From assembly GCA_002423025.1 (NCBI GenBank), contig DIUN01000007.1, positions 87,496-151,495 of the forward strand: a stretch of 64,000 nt of DNA, given 5' to 3'. Positions 8,784 to 17,662 of the stretch are shown piece after piece. Numbering within the stretch: the stretch's first letter is position 1; each line of letters opens with the position of its first letter. The notes under the pieces are model-generated. The model saw nothing but the letters and a program-made list of their open reading frames with translations. It was not told the DNA's origin and did no database searches. This DNA is from Sphingomonadales bacterium UBA6157 (GTDB taxonomy: Bacteria > Pseudomonadota > Alphaproteobacteria > Sphingomonadales > Sphingomonadaceae). Position numbers and translations under genes: made by a program.

Positions 8784-10379
8784 CTAGAGAACCAGCGCCT
8801 GGGGCCGCTGGCGACGCAGCCAGACAGACACCATGAGGCGGGTAACAGTGACGGCGGTGAAAACCGAAGTGATGATGCCGATTGTGAGCACCACGGCAAA
8901 GCCCTTCACCGGGCCGGAGCCGAACATGAACATGATCGCCGCGGCAATGACATTGGTGACATTGGCATCGAAAATGGTGCGCGACGCTTCCTTGTAGCCG
9001 GTGTCGATTGAATTGATGACGTTGCGGCCCTTGCGCAGTTCCTCGCGAATTCGCTCGTTTATGAGCACGTTGGCGTCGACTGCGGCACCGATCGTGAGAA
9101 CGAAACCAGCGATTCCGGGCAATGTAAGCGTTGCGTTGATACCCGACATGACACCCATGATGATGATGGCGTTGAGCACCAGCGCCACCACCGAATAGAC
9201 GCCAAAACGGCCATAGGTGACAATCATGAAGAGTGCGACCAACGCCGTAGCAAGCATGCTGGCGATTGCGCCGGCTCTGATCGAATCAGCGCCGAGATCT
9301 GGTCCGACAGTACGCTCTTCAACAACTTTCAGCTCTACGGGCAGCTTGCCTGAGCGCAGCAGGATGGCGAGTTCATTGGCCGTGGCGACCGTGTAGCTCC
9401 CCGAGATGATGCCTGAGCCACCCAGAATAGGCTCGTTGATGTTTGGTGCCGAGATGACAGTGCCATCAAGAATGATGGCGAAAGGCTTGCCTACGTTCGC
9501 CTGGGTCGCCTGCGCGAAGCGACGCCCGCCGGTCGAATCGAAGCGAAAACTAACCGCCGGCGCACCGTTCTGATCACTGGACACCTGCGAATCGACCAGT
9601 TGATCTCCGGTGATGATAGCCCGGCGCTTCACAACGACGACTCCGCCTTCAAGGCTCGGCAGAATCTGGCTGCCTGCGGGCGCACGGCCCTCGGCTACAT
9701 CCAGAGGGTCAGCGCTGACGTCTACCAGCTTGAATTCAAGCTTGGCGGTCTTGCCGAGCAGATCTTTCAGCGCCTGAGGGTCCTGCAAACCTGGAACCTG
9801 AACCACGATGCGGTTGGTGCCCTGGCGCACGATGTTCGGCTCGCGGGTACCGAGTTCGTCGATGCGGCGGCGGATAACTTCCACTGCCTGCGCCATGGCG
9901 CCATCAATGGAGGCAGCCATGCCCGCAGCCGTGACGCTGAGCACGATGCGGTTGCCATCCACGACATTCACATCGACATCGCGAACTCCGGTGAGACCGG
10001 CCATCGGCTGGGTAACGCTGCGCAGCGCTTCAACCGCTGTGTCGAGTTGCTCAGGGCGGGTCACGACCAGGCTGAGGCTATCTCCCGAAGTGGACAGATC
10101 GGTGAAAGCCACGGATCCACCACGCGCCTGGCGCATCTCGCTGCGCACCGTCTCTTCGAGTGCTTCGAGCTTGACCTTGCGGACGTCCTCCGTGGTGGCT
10201 TCCAGCATAAGATGCGAGCCGCCGCGAAGATCCAGACCGAGATTGAGCTGGCTCTTGGGCAGCACATCAGGGAGCGCGGCAAGCGTGCTCGCCGGCACAA
10301 AATTGGGCATGGCCAGAAGCACGCCGACCAGAACGGTCAGAACGATCGACCAGATCTTCCATTTGGGAAAGTCGAGCAA
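8784..10379 (-). CDS. secD: Protein translocase subunit SecD
   Basis: Larger partner of SecF in the accessory export complex, 531 residues. An N-terminal TM segment precedes SQLNLGLDLRGGSHLMLE, a hallmark of SecD. A large periplasmic domain follows, including the P1-type head and the GTRIPN-like ELGTREPNIVRQG. Five TM segments complete the protein, with AAVDANVLINERIREELRKG. The start was set at a TTG at 10379, five bases after the yajC stop, because relatives typically begin MLDFP. A longer in-frame start at 10415 overlaps yajC by about 30 bp and is less likely. Confidence 0.95.
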   Translation of the reverse strand: MLDFPKWKIWSIVLTVLVGVLLAMPNFVPASTLAALPDVLPKSQLNLGLDLRGGSHLMLEATTEDVRKVKLEALEETVRSEMRQARGGSVAFTDLSTSGDSLSLVVTRPEQLDTAVEALRSVTQPMAGLTGVRDVDVNVVDGNRIVLSVTAAGMAASIDGAMAQAVEVIRRRIDELGTREPNIVRQGTNRIVVQVPGLQDPQALKDLLGKTAKLEFKLVDVSADPLDVAEGRAPAGSQILPSLEGGVVVVKRRAIITGDQLVDSQVSSDQNGAPAVSFRFDSTGGRRFAQATQANVGKPFAIILDGTVISAPNINEPILGGSGIISGSYTVATANELAILLRSGKLPVELKVVEERTVGPDLGADSIRAGAIASMLATALVALFMIVTYGRFGVYSVVALVLNAIIIMGVMSGINATLTLPGIAGFVLTIGAAVDANVLINERIREELRKGRNVINSIDTGYKEASRTIFDANVTNVIAAAIMFMFGSGPVKGFAVVLTIGIITSVFTAVTVTRLMVSVWLRRQRPQALVL

Positions 10380-10383
10380 GGCC

Positions 10384-10740
10384 TCAGGCTCCAGCTGCGC
10401 CGTCGTTGGCAGCAACCGGCGAGCCCTTGGTGCGGACGTCGGCCAGAGTCGACTTCAGTACCCGCAGCTTCACGCCGGGAGCGGCCTCTACCTCCACTTC
10501 GCCATCCTGCACACGCACCACCTTGCCGATTATGCCTCCGCCGGTGACAACCTCATCCCCGCGCTTGACGGCATCGACCATGGCGCGATGCGCCTTCAGC
10601 CGCTGCTGCTGTGGCCGGATCATCAGGAAGTAGAAGATCGCGAAGATCGCTACGTAGGGCAGGAACGCGACAAGGCCAGCAACACCGCTGCTGGGGGCAG
10701 CGCCTGCAGCTGCCTGGGCAAAGGCCGGAGTTTCAAACAT
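10384..10740 (-). CDS. yajC: Preprotein translocase subunit YajC
   Basis: Small single-pass inner-membrane protein associated with SecDF, 118 residues. The N-terminus MFETPAFAQAAAG is typical of alphaproteobacterial YajC. One TM helix spans about residues 20-42 and ends in FLMIRPQQQRLKAH, the family signature. The cytoplasmic tail contains GDEVVTGGGIIGKVVRV and a beta-rich domain. A longer frame extends upstream to 11100 but runs antisense into the divergent ATPase gene, so the ATG at 10740 was used. It is the first gene of the yajC-secD-secF operon. Confidence 0.95.
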   Translation of the reverse strand: MFETPAFAQAAAGAAPSSGVAGLVAFLPYVAIFAIFYFLMIRPQQQRLKAHRAMVDAVKRGDEVVTGGGIIGKVVRVQDGEVEVEAAPGVKLRVLKSTLADVRTKGSPVAANDGAAGA

Positions 10741-10877
10741 CGAATGGGCTTTCCATGGTCCGGATGGGGACAAGCCTCGCGCTCTAGCCCGTTGTGCTGG
10801 TGCGCGCAACAATCGCCTCGGATGGCTTCCGCGGTCAAGGAGTCCCACCCGCCGCAGAAACGCGCTAAGGCCAATGC

Positions 10878-11687
10878 ATGATCGATCCCCTTGACCGCAT
10901 CGCTGAAGCCCTCGAGCGCCTTTCCCCCGCCCCTGCCAGCGCGAGCCCGGCCAGCGGCCATTGGTTCGTCTGGTCCGCTGGTGGCCTTGGCGCGGTGCCC
11001 GAGCCGCGCGCAAACCCGTTGTCGCTTTACGCCGGCGTCGATGCCCAGAAGTCGTTGCTCCATGAGAACATGCGCCGCCACGCCGCCGAGCTTCCGGCAC
11101 ATGATGTGCTGCTGTGGGGCGCCCGGGGCATGGGCAAAAGCTCGCTTGTCCGGGCCGTGCATGCCGCGCTGCTCGCCGATGGCGCCGATATTGCCCTCGT
11201 ACAGGTCGGCCAGCCCGATCTCGCCAGCCTGCCGCAGCTGTTCGCGCTGCTGGCTGCCACGCCGCGCCGCTTCACGGTGTTTCTAGATGACCTGGCGCTG
11301 GATGGTGACGATGGTCAGGTACACGCCCTCCGCTCGCTATTGGATGGCGGCGTCATGGCGCGACCCGAGCATCTGCGCCTCGCTGTCACCTCCAATCGCC
11401 GCAATCTCGTGCCCAGCCAGTTTGCCGATACCGAAAGCGTCAACATGCGTGACACTTTGGACGACCGGCTAGCGCTCGCCGACCGGTTTGGTTTGCGCCT
11501 CGGCTTCCACGCCTGCGACCAGCCTGTCTATCTCGCTATTTGCGAAGGCTACGCTAGGGCCTTTGGCCTGCCTTTCGATGCTGCCGCGGCGCTCACCTGG
11601 GCAGCAGGGCGCGGCGCGCGCTCAGGCCGGGTTGCCTGGCAGTTCACCGTGGAGACGGCTGGCGCGCATGGCGTCAGTCTCCATTGA
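10878..11687 (+). CDS. DUF815-type P-loop ATPase
   Basis: AAA-like ATP-binding protein of 269 residues. The Walker A motif is GARGMGKSS at 81-89 and the Walker B motif FLDDLA at 135-140. A sensor-like LAVTSNRRNLVP follows, then FGLRLGFHACDQPVYLAI. This layout, with ATP-dependent loop but no membrane segment, matches the DUF815 family, whose function is unknown. It is transcribed divergently from yajC across 137 bp, so the two promoters share that gap. A perfect 6-bp dyad (11702-11719) lies just beyond the stop and could form a weak hairpin. Confidence 0.85.
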   Translation: MIDPLDRIAEALERLSPAPASASPASGHWFVWSAGGLGAVPEPRANPLSLYAGVDAQKSLLHENMRRHAAELPAHDVLLWGARGMGKSSLVRAVHAALLADGADIALVQVGQPDLASLPQLFALLAATPRRFTVFLDDLALDGDDGQVHALRSLLDGGVMARPEHLRLAVTSNRRNLVPSQFADTESVNMRDTLDDRLALADRFGLRLGFHACDQPVYLAICEGYARAFGLPFDAAAALTWAAGRGARSGRVAWQFTVETAGAHGVSLH

Positions 11688-11815
11688 TAGCGCCACAAAA
11701 TATCCTGCAGCGTCAGGATGGCGCGGTTGCCGCCTGCCCTTGCGCACCTATATGAACACTCGATGCTGATCCCCTCGCAGCCGCGCGCCATCGCGCTTTC
11801 TGGAAAGCTACGGCC

Positions 11816-13705
11816 ATGACTTTTGCTCGCGGTGCGTGGCGGTTCCTTGTCGGCGTCAAGGACATGCTGGTCCTTCTGCTACTGTTGCTGTTCTTCTACG
11901 GGCTGTGGGCAGCGCTGAGCAGCCGCGCTCCGCTTGCCGTTCCGGATGGCGCGGCGCTGGTGCTGCATCTCGATGGCGCCGTCGTGGATCAAGCAACCGA
12001 GGCAGACCCGATTGGCTTCCTGATGGGCGATGGCGACAGCGGCGAAACCCAGGCACGCGACATTATCCGCGCCATCGACACCGCCCGCACGGATGACCGG
12101 ATCAAAGCTATCGTACTCGATCTTGATACCTTCGTCGGTGCCGGCCAGGCCAATCTCCAGTCGATCGGCACAGCGCTAAAGGCCTTCCGCAAAACCGGAA
12201 AACCAATTGAAGCCTATGCCACGGCCTATACGGACGATGGCTATTACCTCGCTGCCCACGCCAACCGCATCTGGGTTAATCCACTCGGCGGCGTACTACT
12301 GGCCGGGCCAGGTGGCAGCGGGCTGTATTTCCAGCGCGCACTCGCCAAGCTTGACGTGGATGTAAACGTTTTCCGTGTCGGCACTTACAAGGCCGCTGTG
12401 GAGCCCTTCACCCGTGCCAGCGCCTCGCCCGAAGCCAAGGCGGCAGACCAGCAGCTCGTAAATGGCCTGTGGCGGTCGTTTGTTGGCGACGTCCGCGCCG
12501 TACGCCCGCCGGCTGACATTGATGGCTTTCTGGCCGCCTTGCCGCAGCGCCTGGGCGCCGCCGCTGGGGACCAGGCAAAGGCAGCGCTGGATGGCAAGCT
12601 CGTCGACATGGTCGGCACCAGGGCCGCCTTCAATGCCGGCTTGGTCAAACGGCTCGGCGAAGGGCCACAGAAGAGTTTCGGCACCTATCAGGGGATCAGC
12701 CTTGCCAGCTATCTCGACGCCACCGGATCACTGCTGCCAGGCAAGGGGCCCGCAGTGGGCGTGGTCTATGTGACCGGCAATATAATCGACGGCGAGGCAC
12801 CGCGCGGCACCGCCGGCGCCGTGACAATCTCTCGCGCCATTGCCAAAGCCGTTGCTGAGCAGAAGGATCTCAAGGCATTGGTCGTGCGGGTTGATTCCGG
12901 CGGTGGCTCGGTGCTGGCAAGCGAGGAGATCCGCCAGGCCCTGCTCGATGCCAAGTCGACCGGCCTGCCGATCGTCGCGTCCTTTGGCCCAGTCGCTGCT
13001 TCTGGAGGATATTGGATCGCCACGGCTGCAGACGAGATCATCGCCGAGCCAAGCACCATCACTGGTTCGATCGGGGTGTTCGCCATCCTGCCGAGCTTCA
13101 ACCGCGCGCTGGCGGAAATCGGCATCGATACGGACGGCGTGAAATCCACACCCTATTCGGGTGAGCCGGACATCATAGGCGGTCTCGGGCCAGAAACGCG
13201 CCAACTGCTGCAAGCCTCTGTAGAAGACATCTACCGCCGCTTTACCGGAATCGTCGCTGCCTCCCGCAAGCTGCCGGTGGCGGAGGTCGATCGTATTGGG
13301 CAAGGTCGAGTGTGGTCAGGCACACAGGCCAGGCAGCTCAAGCTGGTGGATGGCCTTGGCGGGCTTGATGTCGCCGTCGCCGCCGCTGCGCGAGCCGCAG
13401 GGCTAGATGCAAGCAACGTCCGCACAATCGATATAGAACGTCCACAGTCGCTCTTCCTCCAGTCGCTCTCGAGCCTGGCGGGGCCTGGTGATGAGCAGGA
13501 GCAGGCTGCGCGGGATCCCTTTGCCAAGCTTGCTTCAGCTTCGCGCACCCAACTGCTGGCGGCAGTCGCGGATTTGCGGCTGATCGCCAGCGGACCAACG
13601 ATGCAGGCCTCCTGCATCGAATGCGCCGCCCGGGGGTCACCGCGTATTGCAGCGGCGAAAGACGGCAGCGGCATAGCCGGGCGGGTGGCCGCGCTGCTGG
13701 ACTGA
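11816..13705 (+). CDS. sppA: Signal peptide peptidase SppA, 67K type
   Basis: Membrane-anchored serine protease that degrades cleaved signal peptides. At 629 residues it is the long double-domain form. An N-terminal membrane anchor spans about residues 14-34. The general-base lysine is Lys192 in GTYKAAVEPF, in the N-terminal half. The nucleophile is Ser396 in GPVAASGGYWIATAAD, in the C-terminal half. This split Ser/Lys dyad is that of E. coli-type SppA. A GGAAAG sequence precedes the start. The gene ends 6 bp from the convergent TRIC-type gene. Confidence 0.95.
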   Translation: MTFARGAWRFLVGVKDMLVLLLLLLFFYGLWAALSSRAPLAVPDGAALVLHLDGAVVDQATEADPIGFLMGDGDSGETQARDIIRAIDTARTDDRIKAIVLDLDTFVGAGQANLQSIGTALKAFRKTGKPIEAYATAYTDDGYYLAAHANRIWVNPLGGVLLAGPGGSGLYFQRALAKLDVDVNVFRVGTYKAAVEPFTRASASPEAKAADQQLVNGLWRSFVGDVRAVRPPADIDGFLAALPQRLGAAAGDQAKAALDGKLVDMVGTRAAFNAGLVKRLGEGPQKSFGTYQGISLASYLDATGSLLPGKGPAVGVVYVTGNIIDGEAPRGTAGAVTISRAIAKAVAEQKDLKALVVRVDSGGGSVLASEEIRQALLDAKSTGLPIVASFGPVAASGGYWIATAADEIIAEPSTITGSIGVFAILPSFNRALAEIGIDTDGVKSTPYSGEPDIIGGLGPETRQLLQASVEDIYRRFTGIVAASRKLPVAEVDRIGQGRVWSGTQARQLKLVDGLGGLDVAVAAAARAAGLDASNVRTIDIERPQSLFLQSLSSLAGPGDEQEQAARDPFAKLASASRTQLLAAVADLRLIASGPTMQASCIECAARGSPRIAAAKDGSGIAGRVAALLD

Positions 13706-13711
13706 CACCCC

Positions 13712-14353
13712 TCAGGCGTCGTCAGAACCCTTGTAACCCGGAAGAGCCAGGCCGCGTGCAATTGCGAGCGCCCGCAGGGTGAAGCCGAATGCAAAACCCA
13801 GCCCGCTCGCGACAAGGCCACCTACCCCGACCGCTGAGGCAACGACGAAGACCGTTGCGCCCAGTGCCGCAGCTGAAACATAAATCTCGCGGCGCAGCAG
13901 GATCGAAGGCTCGCCTGACAGCACTTCCCGGATAATGCCGCCGAAGCTGGCGCTGAGCACGCCCATCACGATACACGGTAGCGGCGGCAGGCCGTAGCTT
14001 GCGGCCTTTGCAGCACCAAGAACCGCATAAGCCGCCATGCCGACGGCATCGAGCCAAAGCAGAGACGAGAGCCGCCAGCGGTCAGCCTTCAGCAACCACA
14101 CTGCAGCTGCCGCAGCGAGGCAAACCGCAAGATAGTCGGACCGCTCCACCCAGAACACCGGCGCGCCGATGAGCAGGTCTCGCAGAGTGCCACCACCAAT
14201 GCCTGTAACAGCGGCGAAGAAGGCGAAGGTGACAATCGTCTGCTTCGCCCGCGCTGCCGCAAGGGCACCGGATGCAGCAAAAACAGCAACGCCGGCCATG
14301 TCGAGCCAGCTCAGCAATGGCAAAAGCGCGCCGATGGGCGGTGGATCAATCAA
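13712..14353 (-). CDS. TRIC/YadS (UPF0126) family membrane protein
   Basis: Integral membrane protein of 213 residues with about seven hydrophobic segments. It has an internal duplication typical of the trimeric intracellular cation channel family: the first half contains VTGIGGGTLRDLLIG and the second SASFGGIIREVLSGEP, each with the glycine-rich, kinked helix motif. Bacterial relatives conduct monovalent cations in vitro; the in vivo role is unsettled. The frame opens with a TTG at 14353; the first ATG lies 18 codons in and would cut into TM1. It follows lpdA by 28 bp on the same strand and may be the last gene of the TCA array. Confidence 0.85.
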   Translation of the reverse strand: MIDPPPIGALLPLLSWLDMAGVAVFAASGALAAARAKQTIVTFAFFAAVTGIGGGTLRDLLIGAPVFWVERSDYLAVCLAAAAAVWLLKADRWRLSSLLWLDAVGMAAYAVLGAAKAASYGLPPLPCIVMGVLSASFGGIIREVLSGEPSILLRREIYVSAAALGATVFVVASAVGVGGLVASGLGFAFGFTLRALAIARGLALPGYKGSDDA

Positions 14354-14381
14354 CTGCGATACTTGTTGGCCGGAGCGGTCA

Positions 14382-15776
14382 TTACATGTGGATCGGCTTG
14401 CCCGTCACCGCCATGGCCGCTTCCTTGAGCGCCTCGGGGTGCGTTGGGTGGGCATGGCAGGTCATAGCGATATCTTCCGAAGACGCGCCGAACTCCATGG
14501 CGATGGCCGCCTCGGCGATCATCGTACCAGCCATCGAGCCAATGATATGCACACCGAGCACGCGATCGCTCTTGGCGTCGGCCAGAACTTTCACAAAGCC
14601 TTCCGTGTCATGATTGGCCTTGGCGCGGCTGTTGGCGGCAAATGGGAATTTGCCAACCTTGTATTCGATACCCGCCTTCTTGAGCTCTTCCTCGGTCTTG
14701 CCAACAGTGGCAACCTCCGGCTGAGTGTAGACAACGGCAGGGATCACATCATGGTTCACATAGCCGGTCAGCCCCGCAATATTGTCGGCACAGGCAAGCC
14801 CCTCATCCTCGGCTTTATGCGCCAGCATCGGGCCTTCCACCACGTCACCGATAGCCCAGATGCCGGGCACCTGACTGCTGAAGTCATGGTTGATCGGCAC
14901 CCGGCCCTTTTCGAGCGTGATACCGGTAGCCTCGATATTGAGCCCATCGGTATTCGGCCGTCGGCCAATGGAGAGCAGCACGATATCGGCGGTGATCTCT
15001 TCCGAAGCGCCGCCGGCTGCCGGCTCAACGGACACCACTGCACCGGCGCCCTTGCGTACCACGCCAGTCACCTTCGTGCTCGTGCGGATATCGAAGCCCT
15101 GCTTCTTCAGCACCTTGGCAAAGGCATTGGCGACTTCAATGTCCATCGCCGGCACGATGCGCTCGGCATATTCCACAACGGTGACCTTGGCGCCAAGCCG
15201 GCGCCAGACTGAACCCATTTCAAGCCCGATATAGCCACCGCCGATCACCACCAGATGCCCAGGCACCTTCTCCAGCGACAGCGCTTCCGTGGAAGTAACG
15301 ATCACTTCGCCGTCCGGCGTCATACCGGGCAACAACGCGACCTCCGAGCCAGTCGCGATGATGAAATTCTTGGCCGTAATGGTCTTGCCATCGACGCTGA
15401 TCGACTCGGCATCAATGAATGATGCCTCGCCCTTGAGCCAGGTCACCTTGTTCTTCTTGAACAGAAAGGCGATGCCGTCAGTCAACTCCTTGACCGCCTT
15501 GTCCTTGCCGGCAAGCAGCGCCGGCAAGTCCAGCTCCACCTTGCCGAGCTTGACGCCAAATTTGGCGAGGTGACCGCCTGCGGCTTCCTCATAGAATTCA
15601 GAACCGTGCAGCAAGGCCTTGGAGGGAATGCAGCCAACATTCAGGCAGGTGCCGCCGAGCGATGCCCGTTTCTCGACACAAGCCACCTTGAGCCCATGCT
15701 GCGCAGCACGAATGGCAGCAACATAACCGCCAGGGCCTGCGCCGATGACCACGACATCAAATTCAGGTGCGGACAT
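14382..15776 (-). CDS. lpdA: Dihydrolipoyl dehydrogenase (E3)
   Basis: Flavoprotein that reoxidises the lipoyl groups of 2-oxo acid dehydrogenase complexes with NAD+. The product has 464 residues. The FAD fold is VVIGAGPGGYVAAIRAA. The redox-active disulfide is GGTCLNVGCIPSK, with Cys44 and Cys49. The NAD-binding fold is VVIGGGYIGLEMGS, and the catalytic His lies in CHAHPTHPEALKEAA near the C-terminus. ATG at 15776 has a GGAAG ribosome site; a TTG two codons upstream is rejected. Its place two genes after sucB suggests it is the E3 of the 2-oxoglutarate complex. Confidence 0.97.
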   Translation of the reverse strand: MSAPEFDVVVIGAGPGGYVAAIRAAQHGLKVACVEKRASLGGTCLNVGCIPSKALLHGSEFYEEAAGGHLAKFGVKLGKVELDLPALLAGKDKAVKELTDGIAFLFKKNKVTWLKGEASFIDAESISVDGKTITAKNFIIATGSEVALLPGMTPDGEVIVTSTEALSLEKVPGHLVVIGGGYIGLEMGSVWRRLGAKVTVVEYAERIVPAMDIEVANAFAKVLKKQGFDIRTSTKVTGVVRKGAGAVVSVEPAAGGASEEITADIVLLSIGRRPNTDGLNIEATGITLEKGRVPINHDFSSQVPGIWAIGDVVEGPMLAHKAEDEGLACADNIAGLTGYVNHDVIPAVVYTQPEVATVGKTEEELKKAGIEYKVGKFPFAANSRAKANHDTEGFVKVLADAKSDRVLGVHIIGSMAGTMIAEAAIAMEFGASSEDIAMTCHAHPTHPEALKEAAMAVTGKPIHM

Positions 15777-15812
15777 ACTCAACTTCCTACTGCAACGGGC
15801 ATTTTGCCCGGA

Positions 15813-16394
15813 TCATCCAAACCAGACAACAGCGCCTGAGCCTGCAGCCGCAGCACCCGCCGCGAAGCCGCGCAACGTATCGATATGATCTCGCACATAG
15901 CGCCAGCCGTGATCGATATCCTGCAGCAGCTCGTCGGCATGATAGACATCATGGGCCGCCATATCTTCGACATCGTAGCGCAACCGCAGTTGATCATCGT
16001 TGACGCGAGACAGTTCCTCGTGGAAACGCGCCATCGCACGAGCACCCACAGCGTGTGCGGGACCTTTGCCAAGCGCATGCTCATCCTTGGTGCCGATACT
16101 CGGCCAATCCTCGACAATGAGGCTGAGTGGCCGACGCGTTGCATCTGGCGAGCCGGTCAATACGAAATGGATTGCATGCCACGCCTTGTCCAGATCGGCC
16201 TCATCGCCATCGGATCTGGCGAAATCCGGCACAGGATCGAGCTTGCCACCGAAAAGGCGTGCCAGCAGACCGGGCGCCTCCGAAACCACGGATGTATTTT
16301 CAGCCTCGACAAAGGCGAAGATATGGTCCGGCCGTTCCAGGAGCGCTGCCAGCGACGCGTCGCTGGCCCGCCGCAGGCAGTAGACCATGCTCAT
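15813..16394 (-). CDS. DUF1877 (YfbM-like) protein
   Basis: Soluble protein of 193 residues and unknown function. It begins MSMVYCLRRAS, as many DUF1877 proteins do. It also contains DLDKAWHAIHFVLTG and a C-terminal YHADELLQDIDHGWRYVRDH region typical of the family. No signal peptide is seen. It sits between sucB and lpdA, 10 bp after sucB, so it is inserted in the 2-oxoglutarate dehydrogenase genes. Such an arrangement suggests cotranscription, not a known enzymatic role. Confidence 0.75.
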   Translation of the reverse strand: MSMVYCLRRASDASLAALLERPDHIFAFVEAENTSVVSEAPGLLARLFGGKLDPVPDFARSDGDEADLDKAWHAIHFVLTGSPDATRRPLSLIVEDWPSIGTKDEHALGKGPAHAVGARAMARFHEELSRVNDDQLRLRYDVEDMAAHDVYHADELLQDIDHGWRYVRDHIDTLRGFAAGAAAAGSGAVVWFG

Positions 16395-16404
16395 CTGCCA
16401 GACC

Positions 16405-17658
16405 CTACAAGTCGATCAGCAGCCGCGACGGATCCTCGATGGCTTCCTTGATACGCACCAGGAAGGTCACGGCCTCGCGGCCATCGACGATGCGATGGTC
16501 ATAAGACAGAGCCAGATACATCATTGGACGGATGACAATCTGGCCATTGCGCACCACTGCGCGGTCCTCGATGCGATGCAGGCCGAGCACTCCGGACTGC
16601 GGCGTGTTGAGGATCGGCGTTGAGAGCAGCGAACCAAAAACGCCACCGTTCGAGATGGTGAAGTTGCCACCCTGCATGTCCTCAAGCGTCAGCTTGCTGG
16701 CCTGGGCGCGTTTGCCGAAGTCGGCAATCGCCTTTTCGGTCTGGGCAAAGGACAGCTTGTCGGCATTGCGAAGCACCGGCACCACGAGCCCGCCGGGAGA
16801 CGAAACGGCAATACCGAGATCGGCATAGTCGCGATAGACGATCTCGTCGCCTTCGATAGAAGCACCGACAGCCGGCACATCACGCAGAGCCATAACGACG
16901 GCCTGAGAGAAGAAGCTCATGAAGCCGAGACGCACACCATGCTTCTTCTCGAACAAGTCCTTGTAGCGGCTTCGTGCTTCGATCACCGCCGACATATCGA
17001 CATCGTTGAATGTCGTGAGCATGGCGGCGGTGTTCTGGGCTTCCTTGAGCCGGCGCGCGATGGTCTGGCGCAGACGCGACATGCGCACGCGCTCCTCACG
17101 GCGAGCAGCCGGCGCCGCAACGGCAGCGGCGACAACTGGAGCTGCAGAAGCGCGCACCTTTGCCGTGCCTGCCTCGATAGCGGCGAGAACATCGCCCTTT
17201 GTCAGCCGACCATCACGGCCGCTTGCAGCAATGCTCGCAGGATCAAGATTGTAGTCGTCAACGAGCTTGCGCACCGCAGGGCCCATGGCTTCGAGCGGTG
17301 CCGCAGCAGCAGCTGCAGCAACAGGGGCGGATACTGCCGGCGCTGGTGCAGCAGCGACGGGCGCAGGCGCAGCGACCGGCGCAGGAGCAGGTGCCGCAAC
17401 CGGAGCCGAGACAGAAGCGCCAGCGGCTTCGATGATGGCGATGCGCGCACCAACAGCCACGGTGTCACCCACAGCAAAAAGCTGCATTCCCATGGTGCCG
17501 GCCACAGGCGACGGCACTTCCACAGCCACTTTGTCAGTTTCAAGGCTTACGATCGGCTCGTCTGCTGCCACGGCATCGCCGGGCTGCTTAAGCCATTGGC
17601 CAACTGTGGCCTCGGTAATCGATTCGCCCAGAGCCGGGATGATAACGTCGGTTGCCAT
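16405..17658 (-). CDS. sucB: Dihydrolipoyllysine succinyltransferase (2-oxoglutarate dehydrogenase E2)
   Basis: Core of the 2-oxoglutarate dehydrogenase complex; it passes the succinyl group from lipoyl-lysine to CoA. The product has 417 residues. The N-terminal lipoyl domain has the modified Lys43 in LETDKVAVEV. An Ala/Pro-rich linker follows, then the E1/E3-binding domain (GPAVRKLVDDYNLDP through SGRDGRLTKGDVLAAIE). The catalytic acyltransferase domain ends in LSYDHRIVDG with His388. ATG at 17658 has an AGGA site and lies 4 bp after the sucA stop. The alternative at 17673 overlaps sucA. Confidence 0.97.
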   Translation of the reverse strand: MATDVIIPALGESITEATVGQWLKQPGDAVAADEPIVSLETDKVAVEVPSPVAGTMGMQLFAVGDTVAVGARIAIIEAAGASVSAPVAAPAPAPVAAPAPVAAAPAPAVSAPVAAAAAAAPLEAMGPAVRKLVDDYNLDPASIAASGRDGRLTKGDVLAAIEAGTAKVRASAAPVVAAAVAAPAARREERVRMSRLRQTIARRLKEAQNTAAMLTTFNDVDMSAVIEARSRYKDLFEKKHGVRLGFMSFFSQAVVMALRDVPAVGASIEGDEIVYRDYADLGIAVSSPGGLVVPVLRNADKLSFAQTEKAIADFGKRAQASKLTLEDMQGGNFTISNGGVFGSLLSTPILNTPQSGVLGLHRIEDRAVVRNGQIVIRPMMYLALSYDHRIVDGREAVTFLVRIKEAIEDPSRLLIDL

Positions 17659-17662
17659 GCGA

